DNA of 64,000 nt from Chitinophagaceae bacterium PMP191F (GTDB taxonomy: Bacteria > Bacteroidota > Bacteroidia > Chitinophagales > Chitinophagaceae), in the NCBI GenBank assembly GCA_001302245.1, contig LGYU01000020.1, positions 62,001 to 126,000 on the forward strand, read 5' to 3'. The notes beneath the pieces are model-generated. The model searched no databases. It had not been told where the DNA came from and worked only from the letters and a program-made list of their open reading frames with translations. Made by a program: the position numbers and the translations under genes. Shown here piece after piece: positions 9,752 through 18,661 of the stretch (its first letter is position 1; each line of letters opens with the position of its first letter).

Positions 9752-12724
9752 ATGGCAAAATTGACTAAACATGTTTTACTCATGCTGTGCTTGTCTGCTT
9801 TACCCTGCCTGCTATGGGCGCAGGGCGTTATCAGCGGAAAAGTAACAGATGCAAAAGGAACCCCACTGGCCGGCGCTACGGTGGCTAACCGGGCTGGTCA
9901 TTCTGTGCAAACAGATACAGAAGGGCGTTTTACGATTCAGTATAACAGTAATAAAGAAAAGATCACTGTTTCGCATGTAGGCTACACTACCCAGGTGCTT
10001 GCAGCTGCCAATCCAATGAATGTGGTATTGCAGGATGAAGCATCGGGACTTAGTGAAGTGATCGTAACAGGTTTATCATCTTCCGTTAAAAGAAGTAATG
10101 CTGCCAATGCAGTTGCCCGTTTAAATGCAACACAGCTTACCGGTAGTTCAAGACCGCCCACACTGGATGGAGCGATGAGTGGAAAGGTTGCCGGTGCACA
10201 GATCACAGCAAATACCGGTGCTCCCGGTGGTGGTTTGTCTATCCGTTTGCGCGGAGTTTCTACTGTACTGGGATCATCGGAGCCGCTGTTTGTAATTGAT
10301 GGGGTGATTGTGAACAACAGCCAGTTGCCAACAGGTGCGGGCACTAAGTCATTTAACGGTGCTACTGGTTTAAATGCCGGTACCCAGGATCAGGCACCTA
10401 ACCGCATTGCTGATATTAATCCTGCAGATATTGAAAGTATTGATATTCTGAAAGGCCCGTCTGCCGCGGCTGTATACGGTACCAGGGCTAATGGTGGTGT
10501 AGTGATCATTACTACCAAAAGAGGTAAAAGCGGTAAAACAAAACTGTCTGTCAGCCAGGATGTGGGTTTTACCAAGGCTTCAAAATTACTGGGCTCTTCC
10601 GGTTGGAACAGGGAAAAGATCACTGCTTATGGCGGTGCTTATCATCTTTCTGAAAATGAAGCATTGGATCTGCTGGAGGCAAGCAATGGCAAAACATGGG
10701 ATTATGAAAAACTGATATGGGGAAGTACCGGGTTTATTTCCAATACCAACGCAACCATTTCCGGTGGCAATGATAAAACAAGGTTTTATGTGTCCGGTTC
10801 TTTACAGAAAGAGACCGGTATTCAGAAAAAAACAGGGTATGAGCGAAGATCTGTACGCGTAAACCTTGATCATAAAATGAATGAGTTTGTTGATTTTAAG
10901 GTCAGTTCCAACTATCTGAATACGAACAGCAGCAGAAGTTTTACCGGCAACGATAACAATGGTGTGTCCTTATCGTATTCGATGGCCTACATTCCCAATT
11001 TCATAAATCTTACCCGTAATGAGGATGGCACGTATCCTTCAAGTCCTACTACAGGGCAGAACATTTTTGAAATTGTAGACCGGGCAGAGAATAAGGAGAG
11101 CACCAATCGTTTTCTGAATTCCGGTGAAATAAACTTTAACCTGCTGAAGAAAGAGCGGTCTTCGTTACGTCTTTCATTCCGCGGTGGACTGGATTACCTG
11201 TTGTCAGAACCCCGTGTGTATATGCCAGAGGATCTGCAGTACCAGGCTCGCCGGGCAACACCCGGTGCATCACGGTATGCTTACAACAAAGTGTTTTATA
11301 CCTATGTGCAATCTGCACTTACGTTCAATGCCAATGTGGGTAATAATATCGATCTTACCACACAGGCCATCGTATTGCGTGACGACCAGAAACGTGAGTT
11401 TTCATGGATACAGGGCGATGGATTGTTGCCGGGTCAGCGAAACCCAAGTACTGCACAGGTACGTTTAACGGAGAGCCTGATAGAAAAGGAAACGGTAGTT
11501 GCTTTTGATCTGGGGCAAGAAGCTAACTGGGACGACAAAATTATTGGAAGAGTGGGAGTGCGCGCTGACAAATCAACACTGGCTGGTGCCAATTATAATA
11601 AGCTCTATTATTTTCCACGTGGTTCTGCTGCCATCAATCTTACCAATTTCGGTTTCTGGAAATCTTCTGTTATCAGCCAGTTGAAGCCCAGGGTTGCTTA
11701 TGGACAAACATCAGGCTTCCCTATATTCAACGGTGCATATTCTGCATTGTCTGCCATTAATTATGATGGACTACTGGGTTCTGTTGCACCTACTGTGCTG
11801 GGGCTTTCAAAGCTTGATCCTGAAAAAGCTTCGGAACTGGAATTTGGTGTAGACCTGGGATTGCTGAATAACAGAGTAACCCTGGAAGCTACTTATTACA
11901 ATAAAAAGATCAAGAATTTTCTTTTTGCCTACGCGCTGGCTCCTTCTTCGGGAGTAACCAGCTTCCTGGTATATCCGGTAGGCGATCTTCAGAATAAAGG
12001 ACTGGAGCTGGGACTGAATGCTGCTGTGGTAAGGAAGCGCAATTTTGAGTGGACCTCTTCTGTACAATACTGGCAGAACCGTTCCAAAGTTACCCGTCTT
12101 ACAGTACCCCCGGCTTATGTAGCAAACTCTGGTTTTGGTGCATATGGAAGAAAACGTTTGCAGGAAGGCTATTCTCCTACCGCGTGGTGGGGGCCGGATA
12201 GCTCAGGTAAACTGATAGCTTACCGTGATGCACAACCTAAGTATCAGGTTTCATGGACAAATACTTTGAAGTTTGCCAATGGATTTGAATTTTCTATGTT
12301 CTGGCATACCAGCCAGGGAGGATATAATTCATCATTAACACGGCAGGTAAAGGATGAAGGCGGCACTACTAAAGATTGGAGCACACCTACCAAAACAGGC
12401 GAACCTGTAGGACTGGAAAGAGGAGCCTCTACCGTGATCAGCAACTTTGTAATGGATGCCAGCTATATCCGTTTGCGTGAAGCATCCTTATACTACACTG
12501 TGCCCGCATCTGTATTGCAGAGTGTATTTAAGAAGGGCATTGAAAGAGTAAAAGTTGGTGTTTCGGGTCAAAACCTGTTGACCTTTACTGATTACTTTGG
12601 TTATGATCCTGAAGTTTCCAATTTCAATTCTGCCAATGCGGGTGCTGCATTAACTACAGGTGTAGATCTGGCTCCATTCCCGGCAGTGCGCAGGATATTC
12701 TTTCACCTGAATATTGAATTCTAA
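9752..12724 (+). CDS. SusC/RagA family TonB-linked outer-membrane receptor
   Basis: Second SusC-type importer. From the ATG at 9752 (the frame extends 13 codons further to a TTG, but only the ATG starts directly at the signal peptide MAKLTKHVLLMLCLSALPC) it is about 990 residues. It has a carboxypeptidase-regulatory-like domain (VISGKVTDAKGTPLAGATV), a plug with LSIRLRGVSTV, SEPLFVIDG and GGVVIITTKRG, and a barrel ending FHLNIEF. At under 1,000 residues it is somewhat shorter than the other two SusC proteins here. It is followed 11 bp later by its SusD partner and is unlikely to be a recent duplicate of the divergent SusC, since plug and barrel differ clearly. Confidence 0.95.
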   Translation: MAKLTKHVLLMLCLSALPCLLWAQGVISGKVTDAKGTPLAGATVANRAGHSVQTDTEGRFTIQYNSNKEKITVSHVGYTTQVLAAANPMNVVLQDEASGLSEVIVTGLSSSVKRSNAANAVARLNATQLTGSSRPPTLDGAMSGKVAGAQITANTGAPGGGLSIRLRGVSTVLGSSEPLFVIDGVIVNNSQLPTGAGTKSFNGATGLNAGTQDQAPNRIADINPADIESIDILKGPSAAAVYGTRANGGVVIITTKRGKSGKTKLSVSQDVGFTKASKLLGSSGWNREKITAYGGAYHLSENEALDLLEASNGKTWDYEKLIWGSTGFISNTNATISGGNDKTRFYVSGSLQKETGIQKKTGYERRSVRVNLDHKMNEFVDFKVSSNYLNTNSSRSFTGNDNNGVSLSYSMAYIPNFINLTRNEDGTYPSSPTTGQNIFEIVDRAENKESTNRFLNSGEINFNLLKKERSSLRLSFRGGLDYLLSEPRVYMPEDLQYQARRATPGASRYAYNKVFYTYVQSALTFNANVGNNIDLTTQAIVLRDDQKREFSWIQGDGLLPGQRNPSTAQVRLTESLIEKETVVAFDLGQEANWDDKIIGRVGVRADKSTLAGANYNKLYYFPRGSAAINLTNFGFWKSSVISQLKPRVAYGQTSGFPIFNGAYSALSAINYDGLLGSVAPTVLGLSKLDPEKASELEFGVDLGLLNNRVTLEATYYNKKIKNFLFAYALAPSSGVTSFLVYPVGDLQNKGLELGLNAAVVRKRNFEWTSSVQYWQNRSKVTRLTVPPAYVANSGFGAYGRKRLQEGYSPTAWWGPDSSGKLIAYRDAQPKYQVSWTNTLKFANGFEFSMFWHTSQGGYNSSLTRQVKDEGGTTKDWSTPTKTGEPVGLERGASTVISNFVMDASYIRLREASLYYTVPASVLQSVFKKGIERVKVGVSGQNLLTFTDYFGYDPEVSNFNSANAGAALTTGVDLAPFPAVRRIFFHLNIEF

Positions 12725-12735
12725 ATTTCTGCTGT

Positions 12736-14124
12736 ATGCAAATCAACTTCAAGAAATATATTATAGCTGCATCGGCAGCAACCGGTATGCTTATTGGTGC
12801 ATGTACCAAAACGTCGTATGTAAGCGACCCCAATAACCCTACCGTAGAATCTGTACTTACTAATGCCACAAGAGTGCAGATTGATCAGCTGAGTGTAGGA
12901 GTACAGGGTACTATGCGTACCGGTTTATTTTCTTTTTATACCTGGTCTGGTAGTATAGGAAGGGAAGTAGTATACTTCCAGGCTACCGAAAGCCGCTATT
13001 ACCGTGAACTACAGGGGGAGATCCCTATTGACCCCGCTGGTATTATGTGGGACTGGTACAATGGGTTTAACCAGACCCGCCGCAGGGCAGAGATACTGCT
13101 GCAATCAGCCGAACATTCTTCTGCACTGACTGATGCTGAGAAAGCTGCGGTGAAAGGATTTGCCAAAACAGTGCAGGCATATGTTATGCTTAATGCATTG
13201 AATATGGATGGCGGCAATGGTATACGAACTTCTTTTTCCGATCTCAATGCGCCCGGTGATCTGTTGCGACCAGGATGTTTTGGTACTTACCAGGCTTCTC
13301 TTGATTATGTAAAAATGCTGGCAGATGACGGATTGGCTGCATTAAGCACAGCGAGTGCTGCATTTCCTTTTCATGTGGCAAAAGGCTGGACCGGTTTTGA
13401 AAAACCTGCTGATTTTATAATGTTCAACCGGGCGGTAGCTGCGCGTATTGCCATGTACAAACAGGATTGGAACGGTTTAAAGGATGCACTCAATGCCTCG
13501 TTTATGGATGTAAACGGCTCATTGAACAATGGTCCTAAGTTTCTGTATTCAACTACGGGCGGTGATGTTACCAATCCTTTTTGGCAGGCAAAGGACGAGC
13601 CCAGTGTAGTAACACTGGTACAAGCTGCTTTTGTGCCTGATGCAGAAGCTAATGACAACAGGGTCTTCGGCAGTAGTGTGGCAGATGGTGGTATTGCCAA
13701 AATAAGAAAACGTACAACGGCATTGGCACCACCGGACTACCCGTTAATGGCGTATGAATTACAGCAATACGCTACCAATACATCGCCTGTAAGTATTATC
13801 AGGAATGAGGAATTATTACTGATGAGCGCTGAAGCAGATATACAACTTAATAAACTGCCGGATGCTATCACTACGCTCAATAAAATACGCGTGGCGCACA
13901 ACCTCACACCTTATTCGGGTGCAAATACCAAAGATGCACTGATCTCCGAGCTGTTAAAACAGCGTCGTTATTCATTGTTTATGGAAGGGCATCGTTGGTT
14001 TGATGTACGGCGTTATAACCTTCTTAATACACTGCCAAAGGATAAACCAACACATAATGTTTGGCTGGAATTTCCAAGGTATAAACAGGATGCAGACTGG
14101 GATGCAGTAAATCCATGTAAATAA
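12736..14124 (+). CDS. SusD/RagB family outer-membrane lipoprotein
   Basis: Surface lipoprotein that pairs with the upstream SusC barrel. The 462 residues start with a signal ending LIGAC (lipobox Cys 23). The N-terminal SusD region includes the WDWYNGFNQTRRRAEILL helix. The C-terminal signature LLKQRRYSLFMEGHRWFDVRR is the classic end of this family. The start lies only 11 bp after the SusC stop, and a perfect 15-bp terminator hairpin follows the stop, so this is a two-gene operon. The ligand is unknown; no glycoside hydrolase or lyase is adjacent. Confidence 0.94.
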   Translation: MQINFKKYIIAASAATGMLIGACTKTSYVSDPNNPTVESVLTNATRVQIDQLSVGVQGTMRTGLFSFYTWSGSIGREVVYFQATESRYYRELQGEIPIDPAGIMWDWYNGFNQTRRRAEILLQSAEHSSALTDAEKAAVKGFAKTVQAYVMLNALNMDGGNGIRTSFSDLNAPGDLLRPGCFGTYQASLDYVKMLADDGLAALSTASAAFPFHVAKGWTGFEKPADFIMFNRAVAARIAMYKQDWNGLKDALNASFMDVNGSLNNGPKFLYSTTGGDVTNPFWQAKDEPSVVTLVQAAFVPDAEANDNRVFGSSVADGGIAKIRKRTTALAPPDYPLMAYELQQYATNTSPVSIIRNEELLLMSAEADIQLNKLPDAITTLNKIRVAHNLTPYSGANTKDALISELLKQRRYSLFMEGHRWFDVRRYNLLNTLPKDKPTHNVWLEFPRYKQDADWDAVNPCK

Positions 14125-14134
14125 TCATCTTATT

Positions 14135-14180
14135 GAATAACAGTTGCGGGTACGGCCGCAACTGTTATTCTGGTTTTTAA
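14135..14180 (+). terminator. Strong intrinsic terminator after the second SusCD pair
   Basis: Perfect 15-bp stem, GAATAACAGTTGCGG (14135-14149) paired with 14156-14170, a six-base loop, then TGGTTTTTAA. It separates the SusCD operon from the secreted-protein genes that follow. Confidence 0.88.
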
Positions 14181-14258
14181 TTCAACACTCCTATTCATTA
14201 AACCATTAAAACAAACATTTATTCATTTTTTATTTATTAACAAGAAAAACAAAAGTTC

Positions 14259-15260
14259 ATGCAACAAAAGTTACATTACCTGGTATTGCTCGTAGCAGCA
14301 ATATTTGCGTTTTCATTCAGTGCCAGTGCCAAAGTGTGGCGGGTAAATAATACTGCCGGAGTCAGTGCAGATTTTGCACAAATCAGTGCTGCAATCAGCA
14401 ACAGCCAGGTGCAACCCGGAGATACGATATACGTGGAAGGTACAGCCACTACTTATGGCTACACCATACTTTCAAAAAGACTGGTATTGATCGGTACGGG
14501 GTACCTGCTTTCAGGGGCAACCGGTAATGCAGGGTTACAATTTAATACCAATAGTTCAAAGTTCAGCACGCTGGATGTTGATTCGCTTGCTTCGGGAAGT
14601 ACTTTTGTGGGGCTTGAGGGAAATATCCGACTCAGTGCAGGCGTGGATAACATTACTATTACACGTTGTAATGTTATCATTGATCGTATTTCCGGCGGAT
14701 TGAAATCTGAACACCTGGTGTTTAATAAGTGTTTATTGTCGCTGAACATGAGTTCTGCATTGGCTGATGATGTACAGGTTACCAATTGCTATATCAATAA
14801 CTGGTTTCATATACCCGGTGGTAATAATGTACTGGTACGAAATAATGTGATCAATGTATCGTCTCCAAACATTTCCAATGGTTATTTTGCCAACAATATT
14901 TTTATTAGTAGTGGCAATGTAAATGGAGTGGTCAATTCTTCATTCAAATACAATATTTCAGTATACAATATGTTGCCAACGGGAAATAATAATCAGAATA
15001 GTGTTCCATACGCAAATATTTTTGTTGGCAGCGGTTCTGCTGATGGACAGTACCAGTTGAAAGCAGGATCTCCGGCAATAGGCGCTGGCGAACCTGTAAA
15101 CGGTGTTACGCCGGATTGCGGTATGTTTGGTACTGCCGATCCGTATCGTTTAAGCGGTATACCACCGGTGCCCACTATTTATGAATTGACTGTTCCGGCA
15201 ACTGTTCCTTCTTCTGCCACTTCTATGACGGCAACAGTGAGTACTCGTTCTAACAATTAA
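14259..15260 (+). CDS. Secreted right-handed beta-helix-like protein
   Basis: A 333-residue exported protein with a signal peptide ending near FSFSASA. The body has the short, Asn-rich, repeating strand pattern of a parallel beta-helix (ITITRCNVII, LVFNKCLL, VQVTNCYINN, VLVRNNVI, GYFANNIF), about ten turns. After that come PDCGMFGTADPY, common at the end of beta-helix proteins of this phylum, and a Pro/Thr/Ser tail. No catalytic Lys/Arg or Asp pattern of a known polysaccharide lyase or pectinase family is evident, so binding or surface display is as likely as an enzyme. It is 23 bp upstream of the sorting-domain protein, so the two are probably co-transcribed. Confidence 0.75.
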   Translation: MQQKLHYLVLLVAAIFAFSFSASAKVWRVNNTAGVSADFAQISAAISNSQVQPGDTIYVEGTATTYGYTILSKRLVLIGTGYLLSGATGNAGLQFNTNSSKFSTLDVDSLASGSTFVGLEGNIRLSAGVDNITITRCNVIIDRISGGLKSEHLVFNKCLLSLNMSSALADDVQVTNCYINNWFHIPGGNNVLVRNNVINVSSPNISNGYFANNIFISSGNVNGVVNSSFKYNISVYNMLPTGNNNQNSVPYANIFVGSGSADGQYQLKAGSPAIGAGEPVNGVTPDCGMFGTADPYRLSGIPPVPTIYELTVPATVPSSATSMTATVSTRSNN

Positions 15261-15283
15261 TTTTCACTATTCATTGTTTATCT

Positions 15284-16867
15284 ATGCTAAAAAAGTTTTT
15301 GGCAGTTGTGGCGGCTGGTATGTGCTGGCTGGTATCCCTGTCGCAGGTGCCCTATCCGTCGCCACCTGCAAATGCCGGTAATATTGTAATGATGGAATAT
15401 TTTATTGATACAGATCCGGGAGTGGGCAATGGCAAACAGGTAGCTGTTACTCCCTCTGTAAATATCAATGCATTTTCCTTCAATGTAGATTTAAGCGGTG
15501 TTGCTAAAGGTATGCACCGGGTGTATGTGCGTACCAAGGATGTAACAGGAAAATGGAGTCTTACCAATAACGCTTTTTTTGAAAATTTCCTGTTACCTGT
15601 ATATCCTTCTGTAGCAGCAGCAGGAAATGTTACAGCCATCGAATACTTTGTTGATACAGATCCGGGGCTGGGCAATGCTACTGCTGTAAGTGTAAATGCC
15701 GAAAATATTGCCAATCTTCAACTGGCTGTAAATATTACCGGCCTGGCAAAGGGAGTACACAGGTTGTATGTACGCAGTAAAGATGCGAATGGAAAATGGA
15801 GCCTCTCCAATTTCGCCGTGTTTGATAATAATTCGGCTCCGGACTATCCATCAGCTCCTGCTGCTGCCGGTAACATTGTTGCTATGGAGTATTTTATAGA
15901 TACCGATCCTGGTGCAGGCAATGCCACGAAGATCGATCTGAACGGACAGGATGTTGCCGGTCTGCAGATCATTGTAAATGTTGTTGGATTAGCACAGGGA
16001 GTACATCATTTGTACGTTCGCAGCAAAGATGCAATGGGCAAATGGAGTCTTAACAATTTCAGCGTGTTTGATAATAGCACTGCCCAGTCTTATCCTGCGG
16101 CACCGGTACCGGCACCTCCGGTGGGTCAGTTGGAGTATTACTTCGATACCGATCCTGGTTTCGGAAAGGGCACTGCTGTTAGTTTTACGTCAGGAACAGA
16201 TGTTAACAACCTTTCTGTAAACATCCCATTGGGTGGCGTTGACCCCGGAATGCATACCCTGTATATCCGCAGCAGGCAAAATCCATGGAGCCTGAATGCT
16301 TTTACAGAGTTTAGCTATGGCAAACCGTTGCCTTTAACCTGGCTGTATGTACGTGGCGAGCTGGTAAATCAGCAGGCACAAATTGCATGGGCTACGGCAC
16401 AGGAAAGCAAAACAGATAAATTTGTAATAGAACATAGTATCGATGGCAGAACCTTTACTGAAGCAGGAGTGGTACAGGCTGCTTACAGCAGTTCTACCAC
16501 CAAGCAGTACAGTTTTGTGCATACCGGTGTACAGAAAGGCATGAATTATTATCGCATCAAACAACTGGATGTTGATCAACAGTTCACTTATTCAAAAGTG
16601 ATCACACTGCTGAACAGGCAAAACCTGGCTGCAACAGTAGTGGCTCCCAATCCTGTAAGTAATATGCTGCACATTGTGGTACCTGCTGCACAACAGCCAA
16701 AAAAGGCTGATATTGTTGATATGAATGGCCGCGTGGTTTTAGCTGCAACATTCCAGTCTGCGCAACAGGTGTATAGCATTGACGTAAGCGATTTGCCGAA
16801 AGGGAACTATATAATCAGATTATACCATGCTGCTTCTACAGAAACCTTTAAGATCTTAAAGCAGTAA
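15284..16867 (+). CDS. Secreted four-repeat protein with type IX secretion sorting domain
   Basis: 527 residues. Signal peptide (about 1-21), four tandem repeats of roughly 80 residues (22-346), a fibronectin-like segment beginning LPLTWLYVRGELVNQQAQIAW (about 347-445), and a C-terminal type A sorting domain (VVAPNPVSNMLHIVV ... MNGRVV ... LPKGNYIIRLY). The sorting domain implies export by PorSS/T9SS across the outer membrane and anchoring or release at the surface. Each repeat carries EYFIDTDPG-G and a GxHxLYVRSKDxxGKWS element. I do not know a functional name for the repeat. It shares an apparent transcript with the beta-helix protein and is closed by a terminator. Confidence 0.88.
   Translation: MLKKFLAVVAAGMCWLVSLSQVPYPSPPANAGNIVMMEYFIDTDPGVGNGKQVAVTPSVNINAFSFNVDLSGVAKGMHRVYVRTKDVTGKWSLTNNAFFENFLLPVYPSVAAAGNVTAIEYFVDTDPGLGNATAVSVNAENIANLQLAVNITGLAKGVHRLYVRSKDANGKWSLSNFAVFDNNSAPDYPSAPAAAGNIVAMEYFIDTDPGAGNATKIDLNGQDVAGLQIIVNVVGLAQGVHHLYVRSKDAMGKWSLNNFSVFDNSTAQSYPAAPVPAPPVGQLEYYFDTDPGFGKGTAVSFTSGTDVNNLSVNIPLGGVDPGMHTLYIRSRQNPWSLNAFTEFSYGKPLPLTWLYVRGELVNQQAQIAWATAQESKTDKFVIEHSIDGRTFTEAGVVQAAYSSSTTKQYSFVHTGVQKGMNYYRIKQLDVDQQFTYSKVITLLNRQNLAATVVAPNPVSNMLHIVVPAAQQPKKADIVDMNGRVVLAATFQSAQQVYSIDVSDLPKGNYIIRLYHAASTETFKILKQ
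15347..16322 (+). repeat. Four in-gene tandem repeats of about 245 bp
   Basis: Protein-level repeats with anchors EYFIDTDPGVGNG, EYFVDTDPGLGNA, EYFIDTDPGAGNA and EYYFDTDPGFGKG. Copies 1-3 share VRTKD/VRSKD followed by GKWSL; copy 4 is more diverged (IRSRQNPWSL) and lost the GK step. DNA similarity is visible but imperfect, so the array is old enough to have drifted. Confidence 0.85.
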
Positions 16868-16900
16868 GACGGGGTTGTTTTATTCTCATCGTTTGGTTGA

Positions 16901-16930
16901 GGCAGCATCTTTCGGGGTGCTGCCTTTTTG
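16901..16930 (+). terminator. Intrinsic terminator after the sorting-domain gene
   Basis: Stem GGCAGCATC (16901-16909) pairs with GGTGCTGCC (16916-16924, one G-T pair), with a TTTCGG loop and a TTTTTG tail. Confidence 0.85.
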
Positions 16931-16939
16931 TATGTAATA

Positions 16940-17230
16940 TTATCCTATTATTTCATCGGCCTGTATAGCCAGCCATAAAATAATACAGATAATGATAATG
17001 GGTAATATACTCAGTGCCATGGATACCCAGTAGCCAGGTGTATATTTCCGTTTAACGCTGAAATACAACAATACCAGTATGCAGGCATAGCCGGCCAGTA
17101 TAATGCCGGCAATAAGCACTGCATCAGTATCAACAGGAGCTTCTACCAGTCCGGCAATGCCCAGACAGATAGCTGCAATCATACATATTGAGCAAAGAAT
17201 GATGGTGAAGTATTTAACAATATTCAACAT
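16940..17230 (-). CDS. Small three-helix membrane protein of unknown function
   Basis: 96 residues with three clear hydrophobic segments (about 7-28, 39-58 and 69-91) and a basic loop KRKYTPGYW between the last two. I recognise no named family. The reading frame fills the space between two oppositely oriented genes. A TATTTTTG promoter element lies just upstream of its ATG, which supports it being real. It is convergent with the secreted-repeat gene. Confidence 0.6.
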   Translation of the reverse strand: MLNIVKYFTIILCSICMIAAICLGIAGLVEAPVDTDAVLIAGIILAGYACILVLLYFSVKRKYTPGYWVSMALSILPIIIICIILWLAIQADEIIG

Positions 17231-17253
17231 AGCAGGGTGGGTTTGGAAGTGAC

Positions 17254-17261
17254 CAAAAATA
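17254..17261 (-). promoter_or_regulatory. Probable -7 element for the small membrane protein
   Basis: CAAAAATA on the plus strand reads TATTTTTG on the minus strand, an exact TAnnTTTG match about 24 bp upstream of the ATG. No good -33 TTG partner is visible. It sits inside the inverted repeat GACC-AAAAATA-GGTC. Confidence 0.45.
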
Positions 17262-17368
17262 GGTCAAATAAACCACTCAGTTAGATGGTGGAGCCAATTT
17301 TGGAGGAATGGAAGCCCGTTGTTTTTGCATCCTTTTTCTTTAGTATATTTAGTGCCTCTTTCCGCATT

Positions 17369-18613
17369 ATGAATAAACGCTTGTTGTATGTATGCTGTAT
17401 GCTGGTAACTGCTGTTGCGGTTTTTTCCCGTTGTTTCCATGGTGAAGCAAAAGAAACACCCGATCTGCGGGGAGAACAATTTGCCGGCGCGGAAACCTGT
17501 ATTTCCTGTCATAAAGACATTTATAAGACTTTTATAACCACAGGGCATTATGCTACTTCACGACCTGCTACCGACTCCACTGTACAGGGAAGCTTTGCTG
17601 CCCCGGGTAATGTATTTTACTACAATGATTCTGTAAAGGTTGTTATGGAGAAGCGTGACAGCGGTCTTTTTCAGGTGGCTTATCATAAAGACCGGCAGCA
17701 ACAGATCCATCGTTTTGATATTGCTTTTGGTTCAGGACGCAAAGCACAGACCTACCTGTACTGGCAGGATAATAAATATTTTCAGCTACCGGTGTCTTAC
17801 CTGGTACCGGCACATAGCTGGGCCAATAGTCCGGGTTTTCCGGCAACACAAGTCCGTTTTGACCGGCCTATTCCCAGTACATGTTTTGGCTGTCATAGTT
17901 CCATGGTGGGCATCAGTGATACTAAAATGGTAGGACTCAGTATATCGGAAGAATTTGAAAAGAACAAAGTAGTATATGGTATAGATTGCGAACGCTGTCA
18001 TGGTCCGGCGGCAAAACATGTCGATTTTCATGTTGAACATCCTTTGGAAAAAAAGGCGATGTTTATTACTACGATCAGTTCGCTGAACAATCAGCAAAAG
18101 CTGGATATGTGTGCACTTTGTCATTCGGGTATCAGGCCTGCACAAAAATCACCTTTCACTTTTAAACCGGGCAACCGGTTGTCTGATTATATCTTCATGG
18201 ATATCGGACCTGCGCCAAAAGCCACCACCCTGGATGTACATGGCACGCAGTACCAGTTATTTACCAGCAGCAAATGTTTCCTGAAAAGCAACGGAACAAT
18301 GAACTGCTCCACCTGTCATAACCCGCATGTCAATGAACGCAATGATATGCAGGCATTTTCGCAGAAATGTATGAGTTGTCATAATACTGACAATCATACA
18401 TTTTGTACAATGAAAGCGCTAGCACCGGCACTGCTGAAAAAGAATTGCATTGATTGCCACATGCCCGCATTGCCTTCGGGCAATATTACCCTTTTGGTGA
18501 ACGGGCACGACAGTCCCGTACCAGATTATATCCGCACACACCTGATCACTACGTACCAGGAAGAAACCCAGAAAGTGGTGGAAATGCTGAAACAACAGCA
18601 AAAGCACCTGTAA
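17369..18613 (+). CDS. Seven-heme c-type cytochrome, exported
   Basis: From the ATG at 17369 (a longer frame upstream lacks a signal-like start) the protein has 414 residues. It begins with a hydrophobic export signal; Cys22 in VFSRC could be a lipid anchor, although Arg before the Cys is unusual. Seven CxxCH heme-binding motifs start at Cys 44, 172, 207, 248, 313, 334 and 360 (CISCH, CFGCH, CERCH, CALCH, CSTCH, CMSCH, CIDCH). This is the multiheme cytochrome c554/NrfA-like superfamily, periplasmic or surface electron carriers or reductases. The first motif is far from the rest. No quinol oxidase or nitrite reductase partner is adjacent. The substrate is unknown. Confidence 0.88.
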   Translation: MNKRLLYVCCMLVTAVAVFSRCFHGEAKETPDLRGEQFAGAETCISCHKDIYKTFITTGHYATSRPATDSTVQGSFAAPGNVFYYNDSVKVVMEKRDSGLFQVAYHKDRQQQIHRFDIAFGSGRKAQTYLYWQDNKYFQLPVSYLVPAHSWANSPGFPATQVRFDRPIPSTCFGCHSSMVGISDTKMVGLSISEEFEKNKVVYGIDCERCHGPAAKHVDFHVEHPLEKKAMFITTISSLNNQQKLDMCALCHSGIRPAQKSPFTFKPGNRLSDYIFMDIGPAPKATTLDVHGTQYQLFTSSKCFLKSNGTMNCSTCHNPHVNERNDMQAFSQKCMSCHNTDNHTFCTMKALAPALLKKNCIDCHMPALPSGNITLLVNGHDSPVPDYIRTHLITTYQEETQKVVEMLKQQQKHL

Positions 18614-18661
18614 AAAGACAATGGGAGTTATTGTATAACTTTATAGATCAATTTCCGGTAC

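Noticed and set aside
14259-15260. Polysaccharide lyase or pectinase assignment for the beta-helix protein
   Set aside because: Beta-helix turns are present but no catalytic Lys/Arg pair or Asp triad of known families is visible.
17369-18613. NrfA nitrite reductase
   Set aside because: All seven motifs are CxxCH; the CxxCK active-site heme of classical NrfA is missing and heme spacing differs.
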